A stretch of 64,000 bases of DNA from Acanthosepion esculentum (Eukaryota > Mollusca > Cephalopoda > Sepiida > Sepiidae): the NCBI GenBank assembly GCA_964036315.1, contig CAXIWW010000817.1:841501-905500 (forward strand). Reading direction: 5' to 3'. Under the pieces are notes generated by a model that was not told the DNA's origin, did not search any database, and saw only the letters and a list, made by a program, of their open reading frames with translations. Of this stretch, positions 47,920 to 61,600 are shown in pieces (position 1 is the stretch's first letter; each line of letters begins with the position of its first letter). The position numbers and the translations under genes are program-made.

Positions 47920-50250
47920 TTGCTATCAGCTGTTGGCAGTTTTGCTATCAGCTGTTGGCACTTTTGCTATCAGCTGTTGGCACTTTTGCTATCAACTGTG
48001 GTGCTGTTGGCACTTTTGCTATCAACTAGTGTTGTTCGCAAGTTTTTATATAAACATGTATTTTTATACATTCATAGTGTTTTTTTTTAGTGGGGGGTCA
48101 CTATTTGCTCATAGCTGGGACCCTTAGTAATCAGAAGCCTTGCTGTCAGATGTAGTTTATAGTCATACCTAGGACTAGTTGGCAATGTGGTGCTGTTTGC
48201 ACTTTTGCTATTAGCTGTTGGCACTTTTGCTATATGCTGTTGTCACTTTTGCTATCAGCTGTAGGCACTTTTGCTATCAGTTGTTGGCACTTTTGCTATC
48301 AGCTGTGTTGCTGTTGGCACTTTTGCTATCAACTGGTGTTGTTCGCAATTTTTTTATAAACATGTATTTTTATACTTTCATAGTGTTTTTTGTTTTTAGT
48401 GGGGGGTTACTATTTGCTCATAGCTGGGACCCTTTGTGACCAGAAGTCTTGTTGTCAGATGTTGTTTAAAGTCATACCAAGGACTAGTTGGCACTGTGGT
48501 GCTGTTGGCACTTTTGCTATCAGCTGTAGGCACTTTTACTATCAGCTGTTGGCACTTTTGCTATCAGCTGTGGTGCTGTTGACACTTTTGCTATCAACTG
48601 GTGTTGTTCGCAAGTTTTTATATAAACATGTATTTTTATACATTCATAGTGTTTTTTTTTTAGTGGGGGGTCACTATTAACTCATAGCTGGGACCCTTTG
48701 TGATCAGAAGCCTTGCTGCCAGATATAGTTTATAGTCATACCTAGGACTAGCTGGCTATGTGGTGCTGTTGGCACTTTTGCTATCAGCTGTTGGCACTTT
48801 TGCTATCAGCTGTTGGCACGTTTGCTATCAGTTGTTGGCACTTTTGCTATCAGCTGTTGGCACTTTTGTTATCAGCTGTGGTACTGTTGGCACTTTTGCT
48901 ATCAACTGGTGTTGTTCGCTAGTTTTTATATAAACATGTATTTTTATACATTCATAGTGTTTTTTTTAGTGGGGGGTCACTATTTGCTCATAGCTGGGAC
49001 CCTTTGTGATCAGAAGCCTGGCTGTCAGATGTAGTTTATAGTCATACCTAGGACTAGTTGGCACTGTGGTGCTGTTGGAACTTTTGTAATCAGCTGTTGG
49101 CAGTTTTGCTATCAGCTGTTGGCACTTTTGCTATCAGCTGTTGGCACTTTTGCTATCAACTGTGGTGCTGTTGGCACTTTTGCTATCAACTAGTGTTGTT
49201 CGCAAGTTTTTATATAAACATGTATTTTTATACATTCATAGTGTTTTTTTTTAGTGGGGGGTCACTATTTGCTCATAGCTGGGACCCTTAGTAATCAGAA
49301 GCCTTGCTGTCAGATGTAGTTTATAGTCATACCTAGGACTAGTTGGCAATGTGGTGCTGTTTGCACTTTTGCTATTAGCTGTTGGCACTTTTGCTATATG
49401 CTGTTGTCACTTTTGCTATCAGCTGTAGGCACTTTTGCTATCAGTTGTTGGCACTTTTGCTATCAGCTGTGTTGCTGTTGGCACTTTTGCTATCAACTGG
49501 TGTTGTTCGCAATTTTTTTATAAACATGTATTTTTATACTTTCATAGTGTTTTTTGTTTTTAGTGGGGGGTTACTATTTGCTCATAGCTGGGACCCTTTG
49601 TGACCAGAAGTCTTGTTGTCAGATGTTGTTTAAAGTCATACCAAGGACTAGTTGGCACTGTGGTGCTGTTGGCACTTTTGCTATCAGCTGTAGGCACTTT
49701 TACTATCAGCTGTTGGCACTTTTGCTATCAGCTGTGGTGCTGTTGACACTTTTGCTATCAACTGGTGTTGTTCGCAAGTTTTTATATAAACATGTATTTT
49801 TATACATTCATAGTGTTTTTTTTTTAGTGGGGGGTCACTATTAACTCATAGCTGGGACCCTTTGTGATCAGAAGCCTTGCTGCCAGATATAGTTTATAGT
49901 CATACCTAGGACTAGCTGGCTATGTGGTGCTGTTGGCACTTTTGCTATCAGCTGTTGGCACTTTTGCTATCAGCTGTTGGCACGTTTGCTATCAGTTGTT
50001 GGCACTTTTGCTATCAGCTGTTGCCACTTTTGTTATCAGCTGTGGTACTGTTGGCACTTTTGCTATCAACTGGTGTTGTTCGCTAGTTTTTATATAAACA
50101 TGTATTTTTATACATTCATAGTGTTTTTTTTAGTGGGGGGTCACTATTTGCTCATAGCTGGGACCCTTTGTGATCAGAAGCCTGGCTGTCAGATGTAGTT
50201 TATAGTCATACCTAGGACTAGTTGGCACTTTTGTGCTGTTGGAACTTTTG
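47920..50250 (-). repeat. 1164-bp higher-order repeat of satellite C, two tandem copies
   Basis: Four cassettes with marker spacings 285, 309, 264 and 306 bp (sum 1164) are repeated in the same order. Copy 1 is about 47920-49085 and copy 2 about 49086-50250. Open frames at 48218 and 49382, and at 48390 and 49554, have exact 1164-bp offsets and the same translations. The frame at 48813 differs from that at 49977 by one residue. Shared rarities include TTGCAATTTTTTTATAAAC, CATACCAAGGACTAG, CAGATATAGTTTATAG and CTAGCTGGCTATG. The duplication ends about 130 bp before the inversion breakpoint at 50378. Confidence 0.92.
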
Positions 50251-50354
50251 TAATCAGCTGTTGGCACTTTTGCTATCAGCTCTTGGCAATTTTGCTATCA
50301 GCTGTTGGCACTTTTGCTACCAGCTGTGGTGTGTTGGCACTTTTGCTATCAACT

Positions 50355-50404
50355 GGTGTTGTTCGCAAGTTTTTATATTTTTGCGAACTTTTGCGAACCA
50401 CACC
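50355..50404. other. Inversion breakpoint 2, reverse to forward satellite C, with 10-bp duplication
   Basis: Reverse core sequence GTTCGCAAGTTTTTATAT ends at 50378. It is followed by TTTTGCGAAC at 50379-50388, the same ten bases again at 50389-50398, and then CACACCTGTTTATAGC, a mutated forward core end. The arms GGTGTTGTTCGCAA (50355-50368) and TTGCGAACCACACC (50391-50404) form an imperfect inverted repeat around a 22-nt spacer. The two flanking arrays extend this inverted symmetry for kilobases. The direct 10-bp repeat looks like templated filler at a repair junction. Confidence 0.88.
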
Positions 50405-51671
50405 TGTTTATAGCAAAAGTGCCAACGGCAACACAGCTGATAGCAAAAGTACCAACAGCTGATAGCAAAAGTGCCAACATATGATACCAAAATGCCAACA
50501 GCTGATAGCAAAAGTGCCAACAGCTGATAGCAAAAGTGCCAACAGCTGATAGCAAAAGTGCCAACAGCACCACAGTGCCAGCTAGTCCTAGGTATGACTA
50601 TAAACTACATCTGACAGCAAGTCTTCTGCTCACAAAGGGTCCCAGCTATGAGCAAATAGTGAACCCCACTAAAAAAAAACAGTATGAAAGTATAAATATA
50701 CATGTTTATATAAAAATTTCCGAACAATACCAGTTGATAGCAAAAGTGCCCACAGCACCAAAGCTAATAGCAAAAGTGCCAACAGCTGATAGCAAAAGTG
50801 CCAACAGCTGATAGAAAAGTGCCAACAGCACCACAGTGCCAACTAGTCCTATGTATGACTATAAACTACATCTGACAGCAAGGCTTCTGATCACAAAGGG
50901 TCCCAGCTATGAGCAAATAGTGACCCCCCACTAAAAAAAACTCTATGAAAGTATAAAAATACATGTTTATATAAAAACTTTCGAACAACACCAGTTGATA
51001 GCAAAAGTGCCAACAGAACCACAACTGATAGCAAAAGTGCCAACAGCTGATAGCAAAAGTATCAACAGCTGATAACAAAATTGCCATTAGCTGATAGCAA
51101 AAGTGCCAACAGCTGATAGCAAAAGTTCCAACAGATGATAGCAAAAGTGCCAACAGCTGATAGCAAACGTGCCAACAGCTGATACCAAAAGTGCCAACAG
51201 CTGATAGCAAAAGTGCCAACAGCTGAAAGCAAAAGTGCCAACAGCACCACAGTAACAACTAGTCCTAGGTATGACTATAAACTACATCTGACAGAAATTC
51301 TTCTGATCACAAAGGGTCCCAGCAATAAGCAAATAGTGACCCCCCACTAAAAAAAAAAACTTTATGAAAGTATAAAAGTACATGTTTATATAAAAACTTG
51401 CGAACAACACCAGTTGATAGCAAAAGTGCCAACAGCACCACAGATTATAGCAAAAGTGCCAACAGCTGATAGCAAAAGTGCCAGCAGCTTATAGCAAAAG
51501 TGCCAACAGCATTACAGTGCCAACTAGTCCTAGGTATGACAATAAACTACATCTGACAGCAAGGCTTCTGATCACAAAGGGTCCCAGCTATGAGCAAATA
51601 GTGACGCCCCACTAAAAAAAAACTCTATGAAAGTATAAAAATACATGTTTATATAAACACTTGCGAACAAC

Positions 51672-52655
51672 ACCAGTTGATAGCAAAAGTGCCAACAGGC
51701 CACAGCTGATAGCAAAAGTGCAAACAGCTGATAGCAAAAGTGCCAACAGATGATACCAAAATTGCCAACAGCTGATAGCCAAAGTGCCAACAGCTGATAG
51801 CAAAAGTGCCAACAGCTGATACCAAAAGTGCCAAAAGCTGATAGCAAAAGTGCCAACAGCTTATAGCAAAAGTGCCAACAGCTGATAGCAAAAGTGCCAA
51901 CAGCTGATAGCAAAAGTGCCAACAGCTGATAGCAAAAGTGCCAAAAGCTGTTAGCAAAAGTGCCAACAGCTGATAGCAAAGGTGCCAACAGATGATAGCA
52001 AAAGTTCCAACAGCTGATAGCAAAAGTGCCAACAGCTGATAGCAAAAGTGCCAACAGCTGATAGCAAAAGTGCCAAAAGATTATACCAAAGTGCCAACAG
52101 CTGATAGCAAAAGTGCCAATAGCTGATTGCAAAAGTGCCAACAGCTGATAGCAAAAAGGCCAACAGCTGATAGTAAAAGTGCCAACAGCTGATAGCAAAA
52201 GTGCCAAAAGCTGTTAGCAAAAGTGCCAACAGCTGATAGCAAACGTGCCAAAAGATGATAGCAAAAGTGCCAACAGCTGATAGCAAATGTGCCAAAAGCT
52301 GATTGCAAAAGTGCCAACAGCTGATAGCAAAAGTGCCAACAACTGATAGCAAAAGTGCCAAAAGATTATACCAAAGTGCCAACAGCTGATAGCAAAAGTG
52401 CCAATAGCTGATTGCAAAAGTGCCAATAGCTGATAGCAAAATGCAAACAGCTGATAGCAAAAGTGCCAACAGCTTATACCAAAAGTGCCAAAAGCTGATA
52501 GCAAAAGTGCCAACAGCTGATAGCAAAAGTGCCAACAGCTGATAGCAAATTGCCAACAGCTGATAGCAAAAGTGCCAACAGCACCACAGCTGATAGCAAA
52601 TGTGCTAACAGCTGATAGCAAAAGTGCCAACAGCTGATAGCAAAAGTGCCAACAG
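51672..52655 (+). repeat. Longest 22-bp array in the window, about 43 units
   Basis: This array runs from the GTTGATAGC start unit near 51676 to the CACATTCCCAAC core near 52670. It contains a further internal duplication. A run marked by AAAAGCTGTTAGC, AGATTATACC, GCTGATTGC and ATAGCTGAT variants occurs around 51940-52130 and again around 52200-52440, about 260-300 bp later. One AGCACCAC insert near 52579 suggests a former core boundary. The AGCACCAC usually found after the start unit is reduced to AGGCCAC near 51698. Confidence 0.82.
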
Positions 52656-55600
52656 CACCACATTCCCAACTAGTCCTAGGTATGACTATAAACTACATCT
52701 GACAGCAAGGCTTCTGATCACAAAGGGTCCCAGCTATGAGCAAATAGTGACCCCCCAATGAAAAAAAACACTATGAATGTATAAAAATACATGTTTATAT
52801 AAAAACGTGCGAACAAGACCAGTTGATAGCAAAAGGGCCAACAGCACCACAGTTGATAGCAAAAGTGCCAACAGCTGATAGCAAAAGTGCCAACAGCTGA
52901 TAGAAATAGTGCCAACAGCACCACAGTACCAACTAGTCCTAGGTATGACTATAAACTACATCTGACAGCAAGGCTTCTGATCACAAAGGGTCTCAGCTAT
53001 GAGCAAATATTGACCCCCCACTAAAAAAAAACAATATGAAATTATAAAAATACATGTTTATATAAAAACTTGCGAACAACACCAGTTGATAGCAAAAGTG
53101 CCAACAGCACCACAGCTGATAGCAAAAGTGCCAACAGCTGATAGCAAAAGTGCCAACAGCTGAGAGCAAAAGTGCAAACAGCACCACAGTGCCAACTAGT
53201 CCTAGGTTTGACTATAAACTACATCTGGCAGCAAGGCTTCTGATCACAAAGGGTCCCAGCTATGAGCAAATAGTGACCCCCCACTAAAAAAAAAACACTA
53301 TGAATGTATAAAAATACATGTTTATCTAAAAACTTGCGAACAACACCAGTTGATAGCAAATGTGACAACAGCCCCACAGCTGATAGCAAAAGTGCCAACA
53401 GCTGATAGCAAAAGTGCCAACAGCTGATAGCAAAAGTGCCAACAGCTGATAGCAAAAGTGCCAACAGCACCACATTGCCAACTAGTCCTAGGTATGATTA
53501 TAAACTACATCTGACAGCAAGGCTTCTGATCACAAAGGGTCCCAGCTATGAGCAAATAGTGACCCCCCTCTAAAAAAAAAACACTATGAATGTATAAAAA
53601 TACATGTTTATATAAAAACTTGCGAACAACACCAGTTGATAGCAAAAGTGCCAACAGCCCAACAGCTGATAGCCAAAGTGCCAACAGCTGATAGCAAAAG
53701 TGCCAACAGCTGATAGCAAAAGTGCCAACAGCTGATAGCAAAAGTGCCAACAGCTGATAGCAAAAGTGCCAACAGGTGATAGCAAATGTGCCAACAGCTG
53801 ATAGCAAAAGTGCCAACAGATGATAGCAAAAGTGCCAACATCTGATAGCAAAAGTGCCAACAGCTGATAGCAGATGTGCCAAAAGCTGATAGCAAAAGTG
53901 CCAACAGCACCACAGTGCCAACTAGTCCTAGATATGAATATAAACTACATCTGACAGCAAGGCTTCTGATCACAAAGGGTCCCAGCTATGAGAAAATAGT
54001 GAACCCCCACTAAAAAACACACTATGAAATTATAAAAATACATGTTTATATAAAAACTTGCGAACAACACCAGTTGATAGCATAAGTGCGAATAGCACAA
54101 CAGCTGATAGCAAAAGTGCCAACAGCACCACAGTGCCAACTAGTCCTAGGTATGACTATGAACTACATCTGACAGCAAGGCTTCTGATCACAAAGGGTCC
54201 CAGCTATGAGCAAATAGTGACACCCCACTAAAAAATAAACACTATGAATGTATAGAAATACATGTTTATATAAAAACTTGCGAACAACACCAGTTGATAG
54301 CAAAAGTGCCAACAGCACCACAGCTGATAGCAAAAGTGCCAACAGCTGATAGCAAAAGTGCCAACAGCTGATAGCAAAAGTGCCAACAGCACCACAGTGC
54401 CAACTAGTCCTAGGTATGACTATAAACTACATCTGTTAGCAAGGCTTCGGATCACAAAGGGTCCCAGCTATGAGCAAATAGTTACCCCCCACTAAAAAAA
54501 AAAAAACTATGAAAGTATATAAATACATGTTTATATAAAAACTTGCGAACATCACCAGTTGATAGCAAAAGTTCAAACAGCACCACAGCTGATAGCAAAA
54601 GTTCCAACTAGTAATAGCAAATGAGCCAACAGCTGATAGCAAAAGTGCCAACAGCACCACAGTGCCAACTAGTCCTAGGTATGACTATAAACTACATCTG
54701 ACAGCTAGGCTTCTGATCACAAACGGTCCCAGCTATGAGCAAATAGTGACCCCCCACTAAAAAAAAAAACACTATGAAAGTATAAAAATAGATGTTTTAA
54801 TAAAAACTTGCGAACAACACCAGTTGATAGCAAAAGTGCCAACAGCACCACAGCTGATAGCAAAAGTGCCAACAGCTGATAGCAAAAAGTGCCAACAGCT
54901 GATTTCAAAAGTGCCAAAAGCTGATAGCAAAAGTGCCAACAGCTGATAGCAAAAGTGCCAACAGATGATAGCAAAAGTGCCAAAAGCTGATAGCAAATGG
55001 CCAACAGCTGATAGCAAAAGTGCCAACAGCTGATAGCAAAAGTGCCAAAAGCTGATAGCAAAAGTGCCAACAGCTGATAGCAGAAGTGCCAACAGCGGAT
55101 AGCAAAAGTGCCAACAGCACCACAGTGCCAACTAGTCCTAGATATGACTATAAACTACATCTGACAGCCAGGCTTCTGATCACAAAGGGTCCCAGCTATG
55201 AGCAAATAGTGACCCCCCACAAAAAAAACAACACTATGGAAGTATAAAAATACATGTTTATATAAAAACTTGCGAACAACACCAGTTGATAGCAAAAGTG
55301 CCAACAGCACCACAGCTGATAGCAAAAGTGCCAACAGCTGATAGCAAAAGTGCCAACAGCTGATAGCAAAAGTGCCAACAGCACCACATTGACAACTAGT
55401 CCTAGGCATGACTATATACTACATATGACAGCAAGGCTTCTGATCACAAAGGGTCCCATCTATGAGCAAATAGTGACCCCCCACTAAAAAAAAAACACTA
55501 TGAATGTATAAAAATACATGTTTATATAAAAACTTGCGAACAACACCAGTTCATAGCAAAAGTGCCAACAGCACCACAGCTGATAGCAAACGTGCCAACA

Positions 55601-58600
55601 GCTGATAGCAAAAGTGCCAACGGCTGATCGCAAAAGTGCCAACAGCTGATAGCAAAAGTGCCAACAGCACCACAGCTGATAGCAAAATGTCAACAGCTGA
55701 TAGCAAATGTGCCAACAGCTTATAGCAAAAGTGCAAACAGCTGATAGCAAAAGTGCCAACAGCACAACATTGCCAAATAGTCCTAGGTATGACTATAAAC
55801 TACATCTGACAGCAAGGCTTCTGATCACAAAGGGTTCCAGCTATGAGCAAATAGTGACCCCCCACTAAAAAAAAAACACTATGAATGTATAAAAATACAT
55901 GTTTATATAAAAACTTGCGAACAACACCAGTTGATAGCAAGAGTGCCAACAGCACCACAGCTGATAGCAAAAGTGCCAACAGCTGACACCAAAAGTGCCA
56001 ACAACTGATACCAAAAGTGCCAACAGCTGATAGCAAAAGTGCCAACAGCTTATAGCAAAAGTGCCAACAGCACCACAGTGCCAACTAGTCCTAGGTATGA
56101 CTATAAACTACATCTGACAGCAAGGCTTCTGATAACAAACGGTCCCAGCTATGAGCAAATAGTGACACCCCACTAAAAAAAAACACTATGAAAGTATAAA
56201 AATACATGTTTTAAGAAAAACTTGCGAACAACACCAGTTGATAGCAAAAGTGCCAACAGCACCACAGCTGATAGCAAAAGTGCCAACAGCTGATAGCAAA
56301 AGTGCCAACAGCTGATACCAAAATGCCAAAAGCTGATAGCAAATGTGCCAACAGCTGATAGCAAAGGTGCCAACAGCTGATAGCAAAAGTGCCAACAGCT
56401 GATAGCAAAAGTGCCAACAGCACCACAGAGCCAACTAGTCCTAGGTATGAATATAAACTTCATCTGACAGCAAGTCTTCTGATCACAAAGGGTCCCAGCT
56501 ATGAGCAAATAATCACCCCCACTAAAAAAAAACACTATGAAAGTATGAAAATACATGTTTATCTAAAAACTTTCGAACCACACCAGTTGATAGCAAAAGT
56601 GCCAACAGCTGATAGCAAAAGTGCCAACAGCTGATAACAAAAGTGACAACAGCTGATAGCAAAAGTGCCAACAGCACCACAGTGCCAACAATTCCTAGGT
56701 ATGACTATAAACTACATCTGACAGCAAGGCTTCTGATCACAAAGGGTCCCAGTTATGAGCAAATAGTGACCCCCCACTAAAAGAAAAACACTATGAATGT
56801 ATAAAAATACATGTTTATAAAAAAACTTGCGAACAACACCAGTTGATAGCAAAAGTGCCAAAAGCACCACAGCTGATAGCAAAAGTGCCAACAGCTGATA
56901 GCAAAAGTGCCAACAGGTGATAGCAAAAGTGCCAACAGCTGATAGCAAAAGTGCCAACAGCACCACAGTGCCAACTAGTCCTAGGTATGATTATAAAATA
57001 CATCTGACAGCAAAGCTTCTGATCACAAAGGGTCCCATCTATGAGCAAATAGTGACCCCCCACTAAAAAAAACACTATGAAAGTATAAAAATACATGTTT
57101 ATATAAAAACTTGCGAACAACACCAGTTGATAGCAAAAGTGCCAACAGCTCCACAGCTGTTAGCAAAAGTGCCAACAGCTGATAGCAAATGTGCCAACAG
57201 CTGATACCAAAAGTGCCAAAAGCTGATAGCAAAAGTGCCAACAGCTGATAGCAAAAGTGCCAACAGCTGAAAGCAAAAGTGCCAACCGCTGATAGCAAAA
57301 GTGCCAACAGCTGATAGCAAAAGTGCCAACAGCACCACAGTGCCAAATAGTCCTAGGTATGTCTATAAACTACATCTGAGAGCAAGGCTTCTGATCACAA
57401 AGGGTCCCAGCTATGAACAAATAGTGACCCCCCACTACAAAAAAAACATTATGAAGGTATAAAAATACATGTTTATATAAAAATTTGTGAACAACACCAG
57501 TTGATAGCAAAAGTGCCAACAGCACCACAGCTGATAGCAAAAGTGCCAACAGCTGATAGCAAAAGTGCCAACAGCTGATAGCAATAGTGCCAACAGCACC
57601 ACAGTGCCAACTAGTCCTAGGTATGACTATAAACTACATCTGACAGCAAGGATTCTGATCACAAAGGGTCCCAGCTATGAGCAAATAGTGACCTCCCACT
57701 AAAAAAAAAAGACTATGAAAGTATAAAAATACATGTTTCTATAAAAACTTGCGAACAACACCAGTTGATAGCAAAAGTGCCAACAGCACCACAGCTGATA
57801 GCAAAAATGCCACAGCTGATAGCAAATGTGCCAACAGCTGATACCAAAAGTGCCAACAGCTGACAGCAAAAGTGCCAACAGCACCACAGTGCCAACTAGT
57901 CCTAGGTATTACTATAAACTACATCTGACAGCAAGGCTTCTGATCACAAAGGGTCCCAGCTATGAGCAAATAGTGAGGCCCCACTAAAAAAAAACACTAT
58001 GAAAGTATAAAAATACATGTTTATATAAAAACTTTCGAACAACACCAGTGGATAGCAAAAGTGCCAACAGCACCACAGCTGGTAGCAAAAGTGCCAACAG
58101 CTGATAGCAAAAGTGCCAACAGCTGGTAGCAAAATAGCCAACAGATGATACCAAAAGTGCCAACAGCTGATAGCAAAAGTGCCAAAAGCTGATAGCAAAA
58201 GTGCCAACAGCTGATAGCAAAAGTGCCAACAGCACCACAGTGCCAACTAGTCCTAGGTATTACTATAAACAACATCTGACAGTAAGGCTTCTGATCACAA
58301 AGTGTCCCAGCTATGAGCAAATAGTGACACCCCACTAAAAAAAAACACTATGAATGTATAAAAATACATGTTTATATAAAAACTTGCGAACAACACCAGT
58401 TGATAGCAAAAGTGCAAACAGCACCACAGATGATAGCAAAAGTGCTAACAGCTGATAGCAAAAGTGCCTACAGCTGATAGCAAAAGTGCCTACAGCTGAT
58501 AGCAAAAGTGCCAACAGCACCACAGTGCCAACTAGTCCTAGGTATGAATATAAACTACATCTGACAGCAAGGCTTCTGATAACAAAGGGTCCCAGCTATG

Positions 58601-61600
58601 AGCAAATAGTGAGCCCACACTAAAAAAAAACACTATGAAAATATAAAAATACATGTTTATATAAAAACTTGCGAACAACACCAGTTGATACCAAAAGTGC
58701 AAACAGCACCACAGCTGATAGCAAAAGTGCAAACAGGTGATAGCAAAAGTGCCAACAGCACCACAGTGCCAACTAGTCCTAGGTATGACTATAAACTACA
58801 TCTGACATAAGGCTTCTGATCACAAACGGTCCCAGCTATGAGCAAATAGTGACCCCCCACTAAAAAAAAAACACTATGAAATTATAAAAATACATGTTTA
58901 TATAAAAACTTGCGAACAACAACAGTTGATAGCAAAAATGCAAACAACACCACAGCTCATAGCAAAAGTGCCAACAGCTGATAGCAAAAGTGCCAACAGC
59001 TGATAGCAAAAGTGCATAAAGCTGATAGCAAAAGTGCCAACAGCTGATAGCAAAAGTGCCAACAGCACCACAGTGCCAACTAGTCCTTGGTATGACTATA
59101 AACTACATCTGACAGCAAGGCTTCTGATCACGAAGGGTCCCAGCTATGAGCAAATATTGACCCCCCACTAAAAAAAAAAACACTTTGAAAATATAAAAAT
59201 ACATGTTTATATAAAAACTTTCGAACAACACCAGTTGATAGCAAAAGTGCCAACAGCACCACAGCTGAAAGCAAAAGTGCCAACAGCTGATAGCAAAAGT
59301 GCCAACAGCTGATAGCAAAAGTGCCAAAAGCTGATAGGAAAAGTGCCAACATCTGATATCAAAAGTGCCAACAGCTGATAGCAAAAGTGCCAACAGATGA
59401 TACCAAAAGTGCTAAAAGCTGATAGCAAAAGTGCCAAAAGCTGATAGCAAAAGTGCCAACAGCTGATAGCAAAAGTGCCAACAGTTGATAGCAAAAGTTC
59501 CAACAGCTGATAACAAAAATGCCAACAGCTGATAGCAAAAGTGCCAACAGCGGATAGCAAAAGTGCCAACAGCGCCACAGTGCCAACTAGTCCTAGGTAT
59601 GACTATAAACTACATCTGACAGCAAGGCTTCTGATCACAAAGGGTGCAAGCTATGAGCAAATAGTGACCCCCCACTAAAAAAAAAATCTATGAATGTAAA
59701 AAAATACATGTTTATATAAAAACTTGCGAACAACACCAGTTGATAGCAAAAATGCAAACAGCACCACAGCTGATAGCAAAAGTGCCAACAGCTGATAGCA
59801 AAAGTGCCAACAGCTCATAGCAAAAGTGCCAACAGCACCGCATTGCCAACTAGTCCTATTTATGACTATAAACTACATCTGACACCAAGGCTTCTGATCA
59901 CAAAGGGTCCCAGCTATGAGCAAATAGTGACCCCCCACTGAAAAAAAAATACTATGAATGTATGAAAATACATGTTTTTATTAAGACTTGCGAACAACAC
60001 CAGTTGATAGCAAAAGTGCCAACAGCACCACAGCCTATAGCAAAAGTGCCAACAGCTGATAGCAAAAGTGCCAACAGCTTATAGCAAAACTGCCAACAGC
60101 TGATAGCAAAAGTGCCAAGAGCACCACATTGCCAACTAGTCCTAGGAATGACTATAAACTACATCTGACAACAAGGCTTCTGATCACAAAGGGTCCCAGA
60201 TCTGAGCAAATAGTGACCCCCCACTAAAAAAAAACAATATGAATGTATAAAAATACATGTTTATATAAAAACTTGCGAACAACACCAGTTGATAGCAAAA
60301 GTGCCAACAGCACCACAGCTGATAGCAAAAGTGCCAACATCTGATAGCAAAACTGCCAACAGCTGATAGCAATAGTGCCAACAGCACCACAGTGCCAACT
60401 AGTCCTAGGTATGACTATAAACTACATCTGACAGCAAGCCTTCTGATCACAAAGGGTCCCAGCTATGAGCAAATAGTGACCCCACACTAAAAAAAAAAAC
60501 ACTATGAATGTATAAAAATACATGTTTATATAAAAACGTGCTAACAACATCAGTTGATAGCAAAAGTGCCAACAGCACCACAGCTGATAGCAAAAGTGCC
60601 AACAGCTGATAGCAAAAGTGACAACAGCTGATAGCAAAAGTGCCAAAAGCTGATAGCAAAAGTGCCAACAGCTGATAGCAAAAGTGCCAACAGCTGATAG
60701 CAAAAGTGCCAAGAGCACCACAGTGCCAACTAGTCCTAGGTATGACTATAAACTACATCTGACAGCAAGGCTTCTGATCACAAAGGATCCCAGCTATTAG
60801 CAAATAGTGACCCCCCACTAAAAAAAAACCACTATGAAAGTATAAAAATACATGTTTATATAAAAACTTGCGAACAACACCAGTTGATAGCAAAAGTGCC
60901 AACAGCACCACAGCTGATAGCAAAAGTGCCAACAGCTGATAGCAAAAGTGCCAACAGCTGATACCAAAAGTTCCAAAAGCTGATAGCAAAAGTGCCAACA
61001 GCTGATAGCAAAAGTGCCAACAGCTGTTAGCAAAAGTGCCAAACGCACCACAGTGCCAACTAGTCCTAGGTATGACTAGAAACTACATCTGACAACAAGG
61101 CTTCTGATCACAAAGGGTCCCAGCTACGAGCAAATAGTGACCCCCCACTATAAAAAAACACTATGAAAGTATAATAATTCATGTTTATATAAAAACTTGC
61201 GAACAACACCAGTTGATAGCAAAAGTGCTAACAGCACCACAGCTGATAGCAAAAGTGCCAACAGCTGATAGCAAAAGTGCCAACAGCTGATACCAAAACT
61301 GCAAAAAGCTGATAGCAAAAGTGCCAACAGCTGATACCAAAAGTGCCAAACTGATAGCAAAAGTGCCAACAGCTGATAGCAAAAGTGCCAACAGCTGATA
61401 GCAAAAGTGCCAAACGCACCACAGTGCCAACAAGTCCTAGGTATGACTATAAACTACATCCGACAGCAAGGCTTCTGATCACAAAGGGTCCCAGCTATGA
61501 GCAAATAGTGAACCCCCACTATAAAAAAACACTATGAAAGTATAAAAATTCATATTTATATAAAAACTTGTGAACAACACCAGTTGATAGCAAAAGTGCC

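Larger units (their letters stand above)
33375..50378 (-). repeat. Satellite C block C2, reverse-orientation cassettes
   Basis: The same cassettes run in the opposite direction (CTATCAGCTGTTGGC and so on). The marker CCTAGGACTAG or a variant is at 33736, 34020, 34306, 34547, 34831, 35247, 35884, 36211, 36445, 36686, 36948, 37322, 37556, 37797, 38279, 38467, 39104, 39697, 39982, 40170, 40961, 41348, 41721, 41910, 42393, 42679, 42942, 43337, 43600, 43886, 44192, 44474, 44803, 45066, 45351, 45689, 46019, 46324, 46698, 46983, 47289, 47553, 47883, 48168, 48477, 48741, 49047, 49332, 49641, 49905 and 50211 (51 cores). Spacings again follow 22-bp steps. The open frames switch to the plus strand with the array, as expected for a repeat-driven artefact. 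Right of about 42 kb most arrays are short (about 3 to 6 units). Confidence 0.95.
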
